Shown: piece by piece, positions 42,073-50,600 of the stretch
Layout of the letters: the number at the start of each line of letters is the position of its first letter
How positions within the stretch are numbered: position 1 is the first letter of the stretch
Source of the DNA: Senimuribacter intestinalis
GTDB taxonomy: Bacteria; Bacillota; Clostridia; Peptostreptococcales; Anaerovoracaceae
DNA length: 64,000 bases
Assembly: GCA_943192975.1 (NCBI GenBank)
Contig: CALPCJ010000001.1
Location: 186,001 to 250,000, forward strand
Direction of reading: 5' to 3'
Notes under the pieces: model-generated
What the model was told of the DNA's origin: nothing
What the model saw: the letters and a program-made list of their open reading frames with translations, nothing else
The model's database searches: none
Position numbers and translations under genes: made by a program

Positions 42073-42978
42073 ATGTGTAATCTCCTATCACTTTTAGACT
42101 GTATTTTTTTCGGTGAATTCGGACTTTTCACCCTCACCCCCAGATATCTGCTTCTAGTTCTATTTCCCGTCATGGTATTTCTTGGAATACTAGGACAGAT
42201 TCTCCCCAAAATCCCATTTCTTAAAACCACTTCTCCTCTGATCAATCAACTTTTCTACGGATTTATAGGACTGGGCTGCACCACCTGTGCCTTAGCTGCG
42301 CTGACACCATTGACCGATTCCAAAAGTCGCAGCCGCATGGCACTGATCCTCATTTTGCTGGTTCCATGTTCTGCCCAGCTTACCCTCCTTGCCGCCTTTG
42401 CATCCATGGTTACCTTACGAGTCTTTTTAGTGTTTTTTCTGTTTTTTGTTCTGTTCGCCGGGGTTTTATACTTAGGGCTGGGGATGCTGTTTCCACTGAC
42501 AGATACCATGGTAAAGCCGGAAAGCGCAAACGGAAACTTTTCTATTCTGCAAATCCTAAGAGAAGCCTTTCGATCAGTATCTGATACCGCACCAGCATTC
42601 TGCGCTGGCAGTGTTATTATCAGTATTCTTCTTTACTTCGGCACCTTAGATGCATTATCTTCTCTCTGTGCACCAATACTTGAGAGTGTGTTTCACTTGC
42701 CTTCCGAAGCTGCATCTTTGCTGCTTTTAAACATTCTAAAACGGGATTTCGGTGCAGCATCTTTACTCTCCCTTGCAGGAAGCGGCATATTCAGCGCTGC
42801 CCAGCTTTTGAGCTGCGTGGTAATGATGACCTTTTCTGTGCCTTGCTTTAACTCCGCAGTCCTTCTGGTAAAACAACAAAGACTTCCCGGTGCCATATGT
42901 ATCTGGCTAGGAAGTCTTATGATTTCTTTACTGACAGGCAAAATCGTCTGCGAAGTACTCTTTATATGCGGCTTCTAG
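42073..42978 (+). CDS. FeoB-like membrane core without G domain (nucleoside-recognition/Gate family)
   Basis: A 301-residue, ~8-helix protein and one of only two plus-strand genes. Two repeated Gate-like blocks resemble the FeoB pore: YGFIGLGCTTCALAALTPLTDSKSRSRMALILILLVPCSAQL (62-103, like FeoB GFGCxxPA...R...PCxxRL) and MMTFSVPCFNSAVLLVKQQ (~253-271, like TPCxAT). The ~270-residue GTPase domain that starts FeoB is absent, and no FeoA or separate G protein is adjacent. Start is ATG 42073 with AAAGGA 14 bases away, a poor spacing. Metal or nucleoside transport is possible; family assignment is moderate. Confidence 0.65.
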   Translation: MCNLLSLLDCIFFGEFGLFTLTPRYLLLVLFPVMVFLGILGQILPKIPFLKTTSPLINQLFYGFIGLGCTTCALAALTPLTDSKSRSRMALILILLVPCSAQLTLLAAFASMVTLRVFLVFFLFFVLFAGVLYLGLGMLFPLTDTMVKPESANGNFSILQILREAFRSVSDTAPAFCAGSVIISILLYFGTLDALSSLCAPILESVFHLPSEAASLLLLNILKRDFGAASLLSLAGSGIFSAAQLLSCVVMMTFSVPCFNSAVLLVKQQRLPGAICIWLGSLMISLLTGKIVCEVLFICGF

Positions 42979-43123
42979 TTTTTTCAGTTCTCAAGCTGCA
43001 CCTGCCCGCACATAGCTCCGGTCCTCTTGCCGCCTTTGCAGCGTCCATCGTAGTTGCACGATAGGAAGCAGTAATCTGATAATATGCCTCCATCCGATCT
43101 TTTTATGCCCGCTGATAGTCCAT
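42962..43123 (-). pseudogene. degraded small ORF with in-frame stop
   Basis: A strong ribosome site (AAGGAGGTAGCAGC) precedes ATG 43123, but the frame stops after six codons (TAA at 43103-43105) and then stays open for 46 codons to 42962, past KDRMEAYYQITASYRATT. The tail runs over the end of the plus-strand FeoB-like gene. It may be the remnant of a small gene; no family recognised. Confidence 0.3.
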
Positions 43124-43152
43124 GCTGCTACCTCCTTATTGCTTCTATTTTA

Positions 43153-43941
43153 CTATGATTTCAAAAAAACGTCTATAATTTTTGATATAGTTTTCGAGTC
43201 CAATCCGCCGTTCTCATCATCATACGTAGTTATAAGATTTTTCCATGGCACGATTCCCGCCTTACGATACTCTTCAAGTTTGTACTCTGCATGTTCACGG
43301 TATTCCGGCTGACCCATCATACCAAAATGCTCCCAATAAAATATTTTCTGTTCTGGTACTTTCAAAATCTCAAAATCTGGATAAAAAACTTTCCCACCAA
43401 TCAGAATCTGTGGCTCATAGCGATAAGTAATCTGATTCAAAAACAGCTGATTAGCTATATCCAATTCGGACTTCGACCTGACCTTATGACCCTTGATTGT
43501 TGTCATTTTCAAATGTTCCTGCAAATAGAAGTTTCTTTCCTGATTTTCATTCTCAAAGTTTTCCGGAGATGATATTCCGCACAGAGCATAACATTCCTCC
43601 GGTAGCATCTGATATGCTTTACCTAACTTAGGCAAAACTGAAAGCGGATCATAATTCTGATATTTTTCAAGTAAGCGCTCCATTGCTAAAAGATTCGTCT
43701 CAATCTGTCTAATGCTTTTCTCAAGGTAGCCTCGCTCCTTTAACTGGTCAATTAAAAGCTGCTTGCTGCCTGGGATATAAAATTCCTCTCTCCCATTAGC
43801 ATTATAGTCTCTCTTATAGTAGTAGCCATTTTTCATTACCAGCTTTCCCTTCGGCAGCTTACGTAGTCGATGCTCAAAAGTCTGTTTCTGCATTTCCTGC
43901 AGACGTTTTTCATTTTCAATGATTCCTCTAATGTCTTCCAT
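43153..43941 (-). CDS. predicted PD-(D/E)XK-like nuclease, standalone
   Basis: 262 residues. The N-terminal half is helical/coiled (EDIRGIIENEKRLQEMQKQTFEHRLRKLPKGKLVMKNG). The C-terminal ~110 residues carry a PD-(D/E)XK-like pattern: RSKSELDIANQL (Glu), YEPQILIGGKVFYPDFEIL (PD), IFYWEHFGMM (ExH) and YKLEEYRKAGIVPWKNLITTYD. I do not recognise a named family. It is flanked by A/T-rich DNA and could be a leftover of a mobile or defence element; nothing else of such an element is visible. Confidence 0.65.
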   Translation of the reverse strand: MEDIRGIIENEKRLQEMQKQTFEHRLRKLPKGKLVMKNGYYYKRDYNANGREEFYIPGSKQLLIDQLKERGYLEKSIRQIETNLLAMERLLEKYQNYDPLSVLPKLGKAYQMLPEECYALCGISSPENFENENQERNFYLQEHLKMTTIKGHKVRSKSELDIANQLFLNQITYRYEPQILIGGKVFYPDFEILKVPEQKIFYWEHFGMMGQPEYREHAEYKLEEYRKAGIVPWKNLITTYDDENGGLDSKTISKIIDVFLKS

Positions 43942-44100
43942 ATTGTCCTTTCGTACCTATTTAAGATTTTTTGAAATAAGGTACTAATTCTTTAGCCAAA
44001 ATCAAAACAAAATTTCACAATTTGCTCAAGCTATGTTACAAATTATTACATTTTATCCATTATATCCTATATCCAGACAAATTGCTACCCTTCTTCACAA

Positions 44101-44129
44101 AAAAATAGCGACAATTTGCCGCTATTTTT
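44101..44129 (-). terminator. terminator of the metY gene
   Basis: AAAAATAGCG / CGCTATTTTT, a 10-bp stem with 9-base loop. A/T tracts on both sides, probably bidirectional. It lies ~85 bases past the metY stop. Confidence 0.85.
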
Positions 44130-44214
44130 AAGATTCACTTGAATTTTGATCACACTTTTGATACCTTTTTTTCAAAAATCAATATTCGGTACTAAAGCCC
44201 GTCAGCTGTCAACA

Positions 44215-45498
44215 TTATTTCAGTGCATTCAACGCCTGATCAAAATCAGAAATGATATCCTCGATATCTTCGCAGCCTACGGATACACGAATCAGCTCCG
44301 GTTTGATACCTCCGGCCAGCTGATCTTCTTCGCTAAGCTGTCTGTGAGTGGTGGACGCAGGATGCAGCACACTGGTTCTAATATCGCCTACATGTACCAC
44401 GATACTTGCCAGTTTTAGATTTTTCAGCACTTCTTCGCCGCCGGCCTTGCCGCCCTTCGCGCCAAAAGCAAGTACGCCGCTGGCACCTTTTGGCAAATAT
44501 TTCTGTGCTCTTTCATAATCCTCATCACCAGGCAGCCCCGGATATTTCACCCAATCAACCATTGGATGATTCTTAAGGAACTGTGCCAGAGCTAAAGCGT
44601 TGCTGCTGTGTCTGTCCATTCGAAGATGCAGAGTATCCAGTCCCTGGAAGGTAAGAAACGCATTCATAGGTGCCATAGTGCAGCCCAAATCTCTAAGCAT
44701 CTGCGCTCTCAGCTTTACACAAAATGCCTGATTTCCAAACTTCTCAAAGTATTTCAAACCGTGATAGCTCTCATCCGGTTCTACCATGCCAGGATACTTG
44801 TCTGCATATTTATTCCAGTCGAAATTACCGCCTTCAATTACCATGCCCCCTACACTGGTTGCATGTCCGTCTGCCCACTTGGTTGTAGAGTGGGTTACAA
44901 AATTTGCACCATGCTTCAATGGCTGACACAGGTATGGAGATGCCAGAGTATTATCCACCACGAGAGGCACGCCAACCTCGCCAGCAGCCTCAGCAAACTT
45001 TTCAATATCTAGAACGGTCAATGCAGGATTTCCTAAAGATTCGCCAAAAATTGCCTTAGTATTAGGCTTTGCCTGTGCTACGATTTCTTCCTTGGAAAGG
45101 TTGTAATCGATGAAAGTAGTTTCAATCCCCATCTTTCTCAAAGTAACGTTAAACAGGTTAAATGTGCCTCCATAAATATTTCCGCATGCGATAATATGAT
45201 CGCCTGCTTCACAAATATTCAGCATGGTAATCAGGTTTGCAGCCTGTCCTGCACTAGTTGCAATACCCGCGGTTCCACCCTCCAGCGCTGCCATCTTTTC
45301 TTCCAGCGCATTAACGGTTGGACTTCCCAGTCTGGTATACATAAAGTCTGCACTTTCTAAATCAAAAAGCTTAGCCACATCTTCTGCATCATAGTATCTG
45401 TAAGTGGTATTCTGGACAATCGGCAATACTTGCGGTTTCCCACTCTCTGCCTTATATCCGCTGTGAATACAGCTTGTATTGAATTTATACTCCGACAT
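44215..45498 (-). CDS. metY: O-acetylhomoserine aminocarboxypropyltransferase / sulfhydrylase
   Basis: A 427-residue Cys/Met-metabolism PLP enzyme making homocysteine from O-acetylhomoserine and sulfide. Motifs: NTSCIHSGY at the start, the MYTRLGSPTVNALEEKMAALEGG block, TSAGQAANL, the PLP Asp in VVDNTLASPYLCQPL and the Schiff-base Lys in THSTTKWADGHATSVGGMV. Typical MetY C-terminus (DIRTSVLHPASTTHRQLSEEDQ). Single gene with its own promoter and terminator; ribosome site AAAGGAG. Confidence 0.94.
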   Translation of the reverse strand: MSEYKFNTSCIHSGYKAESGKPQVLPIVQNTTYRYYDAEDVAKLFDLESADFMYTRLGSPTVNALEEKMAALEGGTAGIATSAGQAANLITMLNICEAGDHIIACGNIYGGTFNLFNVTLRKMGIETTFIDYNLSKEEIVAQAKPNTKAIFGESLGNPALTVLDIEKFAEAAGEVGVPLVVDNTLASPYLCQPLKHGANFVTHSTTKWADGHATSVGGMVIEGGNFDWNKYADKYPGMVEPDESYHGLKYFEKFGNQAFCVKLRAQMLRDLGCTMAPMNAFLTFQGLDTLHLRMDRHSSNALALAQFLKNHPMVDWVKYPGLPGDEDYERAQKYLPKGASGVLAFGAKGGKAGGEEVLKNLKLASIVVHVGDIRTSVLHPASTTHRQLSEEDQLAGGIKPELIRVSVGCEDIEDIISDFDQALNALK

Positions 45499-45534
45499 AA
45501 TTTCACTCCTTTAATAAACATATTTGCCTTCTAT

Positions 45535-45648
45535 TTTATACCAATCCCAGCATAAAATCAAATAGATAATAAGAAAGTCGGCTGCGCCGATTCTATCTAT
45601 AGGTAGACTTTCTTGATATTCCGGAAATATCGAAAAATGGATATTTCC
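45535..45648. promoter_or_regulatory. divergent regulatory region between metY and the DUF6512 gene
   Basis: metY (minus strand) has TATAAA at 45540-45535 with an extended TGG before it. Upstream lies AAGAAAGTC / GACTTTCTT (45571-45579, 45606-45614), which shares bases with an inner TCGGC-TGC-GCCGA hairpin (45578-45590), so the two exclude each other. Nearer the plus-strand gene is GGAAATATC / GATATTTCC (45623-45631, 45640-45648) with a third partial copy at 45615. No known riboswitch recognised. Confidence 0.55.
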
Positions 45649-45675
45649 TACATAATAAAAAAGAGGTGACTGATT

Positions 45676-46197
45676 TTGATTGAAATTTACGGGATATTTT
45701 TTACCCTCGGACTGGGTGTACTTCTCCACTTTACCTATGAGTGGTCCGGCCGCAGTCTGCTGATTTCCTTTCTTGCTCCAACAAACGAAAGCGTCTTCGA
45801 ACATTTAAAGCTTTTGCTCACTCCGTTTCTTCTTTGGAGCCTCAATGAGTACGTTCATTACGGCCAGTTTACGCAAAATTTTATCCCTGCTAAAACCATA
45901 GGGCTTCTTGCAGGGATTGTCTTCATCGTATTATGTTTTTACAGCTATACCGCCATCTGTGGCAAAAATTTTCTTCCTGCAGATATCGGCATCTTTGCAG
46001 CTTCCGTGGTAATCGCCTTTAGTTCCTCCCACGCTCTCATGACTCTGGAGTTTTTAGGAAAGGTTTCCATCAGGCTCCTTTCTGGCACCGTACTGATTCT
46101 GCTGCTTCTCTTTTTTGCAGCCTGTTCCATCTGTGCTCCCTATGGTCGCCTTTTTAGAAGTCCTTATCCCTGCCAGAACAAAAAGCACTGTAAGTAG
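45676..46197 (+). CDS. DUF6512 family integral membrane protein
   Basis: A 173-residue protein with ~5 membrane helices, starting at TTG 45676 six bases after GAGGTGA. The family-like stretch LLHFTYEWSGRSLLISFLAPTNESVFEHLKLLLTPFLLW is at residues 16-54. Function unknown. Its last 44 bases overlap the convergent minus-strand gene at 46154. Confidence 0.78.
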   Translation: MIEIYGIFFTLGLGVLLHFTYEWSGRSLLISFLAPTNESVFEHLKLLLTPFLLWSLNEYVHYGQFTQNFIPAKTIGLLAGIVFIVLCFYSYTAICGKNFLPADIGIFAASVVIAFSSSHALMTLEFLGKVSIRLLSGTVLILLLLFFAACSICAPYGRLFRSPYPCQNKKHCK

Positions 46198-47155
46198 CTA
46201 TAATGACTACAAAAAACAGTCCCGCCGCCGGCCATATAATCCAGCTTCTGCCCCAGTCGTGGGTGAGAAGACTATAGACTAGATAAATCAGTACAATACA
46301 CGGCCAGTAAATTCCGCCGATTCTGTTTGCAAAGTCCTCTCCCTTTCGCATCCCTTTTTTCATTTGCGGCGAATAGTCTTCTCTTTGCATCAGCACATTA
46401 TAGCAGCCATAAGGAACGCCTGTAGTAATAAACAGGTAAACACCGCTGCCAACCATAACAAACAAAATGCACGGCGGAATATTCTCTGCTAAGTGAAGCA
46501 CCGACTCGTTGAGAATTACCGGAATCGCAGAAAGAATACAGAGGAGTACGCCGACAGCAATTTTCGATGCAAACTGCGGTCTGTCTTTCTGCTGCATATC
46601 CTCCAGCATACGAATCGCACTTTCATCTAAGGAAAGGTTCTCTTTCTTCAGATAATCAAACCTGCTCATAGCTACACCATTTATAATAAACAGCACTACG
46701 GCAGCCGCAATCAGAACAAACATCAGTACCACACCCAGCGCGCTGCCTCTTTCCTCTCCGAAGATTTCTTCTCCCATGACAGGAAAAATCAGAGATACTA
46801 AAATCAACATAACTCCTGCCCCGATTCCCTGAGACAAGCGTTCCATGGAAGCAATATAAGTTCTGCACTCCTCTTTCGTTACTCTGCGCCCTGAAAACAT
46901 TCCCTCAGTATGCGAATAACAACTTTCCTGCGACTTCTTGCTTTTATCAATGCCCAGCTCACAAATCAGCTCATCTACACTGCCGAATTCTGCAATAACT
47001 GTGCCTATCGCTTCATTTTCACTTTTACCTTCAGCTTTCAATGCTGTATATTTTTCCTCCATCATAAAAGCCATTTCTTGCTTTACCCTTCTGACTTCAC
47101 CTGTATCCGCAAGTTCAGCAAACATGCTCTCTAAATAATTCAAAATAATTTCCAC
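46154..47155 (-). CDS. membrane protein with permease-prefix (DUF1700-like) N-terminus, PadR-controlled
   Basis: 333 residues, GTG start at 47155 sharing a base with the PadR stop and having GAGGAGG upstream. Residues 1-~75 are the helical permease-prefix domain 1 (ILNYLESMFAELADTGEVRRVKQEMAFMMEEKYTALKAEGKSENEAIGTVIAEFGSVDEL). Residues ~110-330 hold ~6 membrane helices. Such PadR plus prefix-domain pairs are common in Clostridia and Bacilli and are linked to envelope stress in some species; the exact role here is not known. Confidence 0.85.
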   Translation of the reverse strand: MEIILNYLESMFAELADTGEVRRVKQEMAFMMEEKYTALKAEGKSENEAIGTVIAEFGSVDELICELGIDKSKKSQESCYSHTEGMFSGRRVTKEECRTYIASMERLSQGIGAGVMLILVSLIFPVMGEEIFGEERGSALGVVLMFVLIAAAVVLFIINGVAMSRFDYLKKENLSLDESAIRMLEDMQQKDRPQFASKIAVGVLLCILSAIPVILNESVLHLAENIPPCILFVMVGSGVYLFITTGVPYGCYNVLMQREDYSPQMKKGMRKGEDFANRIGGIYWPCIVLIYLVYSLLTHDWGRSWIIWPAAGLFFVVIIATYSAFCSGRDKDF

Positions 47156-47490
47156 TACACATCCTCCTCTATTATAAATTTCTCCACAACCTCTTTAGTA
47201 ACCTGCCATTCCCGACATTTTTCGTTGTAATAAGCTCTGCCTTCTTCTGTAATGCGGTAGTAGGTGCGGGGCTTTCCGCCGCTGGCGCTGTTTCCTGCAA
47301 AAACTTCTACATAGCCGTTCCTCTCAAGCCTGGTAAATGCCGAATAAAGGGTAGTTTCTTTGATAATATATTTCTCCTCGGTCAGTTCCTTAATCCGTTT
47401 GGAAATCTCATAGCCATAGGAGGGTGCCTCTCGTAAAAGATGCAATATCATGGTATCATTATAGCCCCGAATCACATCACTGCTAATCAT
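47155..47490 (-). CDS. PadR-family transcriptional regulator
   Basis: A 111-residue short (s2-type) PadR: winged HTH with MILHLLREAPSYGYEISKRIKELTEEKYIIKETTLYSAFTRLERNGYVEVF and a wing GGKPRTYYRITEEGRAYYNEK, then a short dimerisation helix. It is translationally coupled to the membrane protein gene downstream. Its promoter contains a perfect 11-bp dyad. Confidence 0.94.
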   Translation of the reverse strand: MISSDVIRGYNDTMILHLLREAPSYGYEISKRIKELTEEKYIIKETTLYSAFTRLERNGYVEVFAGNSASGGKPRTYYRITEEGRAYYNEKCREWQVTKEVVEKFIIEEDV

Positions 47491-47518
47491 CTGACAGACC
47501 TCCTTTCCAGTATTACGT

Positions 47519-47571
47519 CTGTCGTAGTACTTTCATGTTCCAATCATAGCACAACTACTACGACAGGTCAA
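47519..47571 (-). promoter_or_regulatory. PadR promoter flanked by a perfect 11-bp operator dyad
   Basis: Minus strand TTGACC (47571-47566), 17 bases, TATGAT (47548-47543). CTGTCGTAGTA (47519-47529) and TACTACGACAG (47556-47566) are exact inverted copies on each side of the -10 box. The GTAGTAGTTG/ACTACTTG context repeats the half site. Probable autoregulatory site. Confidence 0.8.
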
Positions 47572-47590
47572 GTAGTTTTTCTTCATTAAA

Positions 47591-47623
47591 AAAGCCGCCG
47601 CACAATTTCTGTGCAGCAGCTTT
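47591..47623 (-). terminator. terminator of the 1387-residue surface protein gene
   Basis: On the minus strand AAAGCTGCTGCACA / TGTGCGGCGGCTTT (14 bp with G-T pairs, 5-base loop), followed by TTTAATG. Confidence 0.85.
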
Positions 47624-47637
47624 AAGTTATAAATAAT

Positions 47638-50600
47638 TTATTTTACACCGTTTTTTCTTCTGATTCCAAATACCATGCCGCAAAGTGCCAGCACTGCAGC
47701 AGCAAGTCCTGCAACCCAGAGCAGCATATTAGCTGTATCTCCAGTTCTTGGAATCCACCAAGGTAGCTCGTCTGTTTCAGGATTCTGTTCCTTGATAATG
47801 TTCTTAATATCTTCTGGAGATTTGATATTTTTATCTGGCTTGCCATCTCCATCAGTGTCGATATTGACATCCGGTTTACCATCTCCATCCGTATCCACGT
47901 TCAAATCTGGGATGCCATCTCCATCGGTGTCAATGTTGATATCTGGTTTGCCGTCTCCATCAATATCGATGTTGATATCCGGTTTGCCATCTCCATTGGT
48001 GTCAATGTTGATATCCGGTTTGCCATCTCCATCCTTATCGATGTTGATGTCTGGCTTTCCGTCTCCATCTTTATCGATGTTGATGTCTGGCTTTCCGTCT
48101 CCATCCTTATCGATGTTAATGTCCGGTTTGCCGTCCCCATCTTTATCAATGTTGATGTCTGGCTTTCCGTCTCCATCTTTATCGATGTTGATGTCTGGCT
48201 TTCCGTCCCCATCCTTATCGATGTTAATGTCTGGCTTTCCATCGCCATTGGTATCTACATTTACATCCGGTTTACCATCTCCGTTGGTGTCAATATCCAA
48301 ATCCGGTTTACCGTCTCCATCGGTATCTTTGTTAATATCTGGCTTTCCATCGCCATCGGTATCAACGTTCACATCCGGTTTGCCATCTCCGTTGGTGTCG
48401 ATGTCTAAATCCGGTTTGCCGTCTCCGTCAGTATCTTTATTGATATCCGGTTTGCCGTCTCCGTTGGTGTCAATATCTACATCCGGTTTGCCATCTCCAT
48501 CGGTGTCTTTATTGATATCTGGTTTGCCGTCTCCATCGGTATCAATGTCGACGTCCGGTTTACCATCATCATCGGTATCAATATTGATATCTGGCTTATC
48601 ATCGCCATCGGTATCAATGTTAATATCAGGGAGTCCATCGTCATCCGTATCAATATTGATGTCTGGAATTCCATCGTCATTGGTATCCTTATTAAGGTCA
48701 AGATCCTGAATAATCGGCTTTGTTACATTGTACGCCAGATTAATCGTCGTCTTGTTTCCCTGTGCATCGGTAACAGTTGTAGTAATCACATATTTTCCAG
48801 GCTCAGATAAATCAATCTCTTGAATTTCATTGCCATCTGCATCCTTAATTGTAACGTCTGCAACTTTTAAAGGATTTCCTTTTTCATCTTTCAGCAAACG
48901 ACCGTCAATACCAACAAACACATACCGTTCATTGAAAAAGTCTACCAATTCCGGTTTTTTAACAACCTTATCCTTTTCCGTTCTCTTCGATACCTTGTCG
49001 TTGACTTTGCCGTGCAATCTCAAAAGGTCGCCTTCATCTTCAATTCTTTCAATTTCTCCTGGCTCCAGAACGGTTCCCTTCGGCTCTTCTTCCGGATGTT
49101 CCGGGTCACTTCCAGAACTTGGAATCACAGGAGTCGGCGGATTGACAAACGGGAAGTTAGTCGGCTCATCTGTATCGGAACTGCCCGGCGTTCCTGGCTT
49201 TTCTTCCGGCTTTACAAGTGAATAGGATTCCTCGTAGTTATATCCTTCAACGTATTTTGCTTCAACAACAAACTTTCCGGAATCCAATTTCGGAATTGCA
49301 GGATAGTTTCCAGTATTAAAGGAAATTTCCTTATTAATTACACCATATTCATAGCTATTTCCATTGATAGTCTCAGTTGCAACTGTCTCATTGGCTTTAA
49401 TCGGTTCTCCTACCTTTACGCCATTGACATAAAACTGCACATAGCCATCCGGCGCCTTACAAGTCGGTTTTCTTTTTTCTGCGCCCTGTTTCGCCTTTGC
49501 TTTGAAAGTCATCTTGGTTACGATGGTTTCGTGGGTATCCGGATCCTCACCATACTCAATGTCATAAGTCGCATCGGCAATTTCCGATGGGATTCTGTTG
49601 ATAATCGCCCAACCCTGTGCACGATGTCCCCAGTAGCTTTCTTTAAATCCTGTCTGATTTGAATATTGAGAGGATGTCATTGTAAACTTGAAGTTACCTG
49701 CATCAGCCGGCATCGCATTACCAAGCTGAATCTCCTGCCCTATTGGATTTCCTTCCTTTTTGTCATAACGCTGTACCTTATAAGTCACCGCACTATTATC
49801 GTCCAAATACTTATCATCAATTTTACCGGTATAAATACCCTTTTCATCAGTTCCCTCATTTTCAACAGAGCCCAAGTCAAAAGAGCTAAAGGCGAGCCCG
49901 TCATAGTCCTTTACCAACTTCTCAGTATAATCGTCCGGTAAAACAAAATCTACATATCTCTTCAACAGAGAATTTCCACTCTTATCTGCACTCTGTACAA
50001 ACAGCGGCTCCAACGGATTGGTTGTTCCATCATCTCTTACTGTTCCAAGTTTTACTGTGATTTCCTTTTTATCTGCTGAATCAGGCAGCCACAGATAGAG
50101 CTTTCCTTGGTCAAATACCGCAGGTGCACCGTAATCATATTTTTCACCTGCAATCAGAAGTTCCCAGTCGCAGATTTTGTCATTAAAAATATTATGACCA
50201 TCTACTTTTTCACCGGAAAGGTCAATAGTTGTCATGAAAACGCGCGTTTTTCTGTTTAAATCACCATATGCTGCGCCACCGTTACATTCAAACTTACCCG
50301 GACCGGACAGCCTGATGGAGCCTCCTGTTACGATAACATCTCCGCCCGTACCGCCGATATCATACCAGCCTGCCTGAGAAGTTGGAAGCAGTGTGCCCCC
50401 AGTGATTGTAATGGTTTTGCCGTTATTTGTGCCGCCGCAGCCTTTACCGAATGCGTTACTGTGTTCAAATCCCTGAGATTTAATAAATCCTCCATTGATA
50501 TTGATGTCACCTGCAATGGTGCTGGAAGGTGTTCTACATAAAATTGCGTCGGTAAATGCATAAGTAACTGTCCCACTCGACATTCCACCAGTATAGGTAC

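Noticed and set aside
47824..48687. Regular 36-bp repeats suggesting a CRISPR array
   Set aside because: The units are directly adjacent without unique spacers, translate in one frame and lie inside a gene; no cas genes are present.
47675..48709. A 344-codon plus-strand ORF rich in SGLPSPSxSMLI repeats
   Set aside because: It is the antisense of the DxDGDGKPDxN coding repeats; the repeat lacks stops in several frames. No ribosome site or start context, and the minus-strand gene has signal peptide and anchor.
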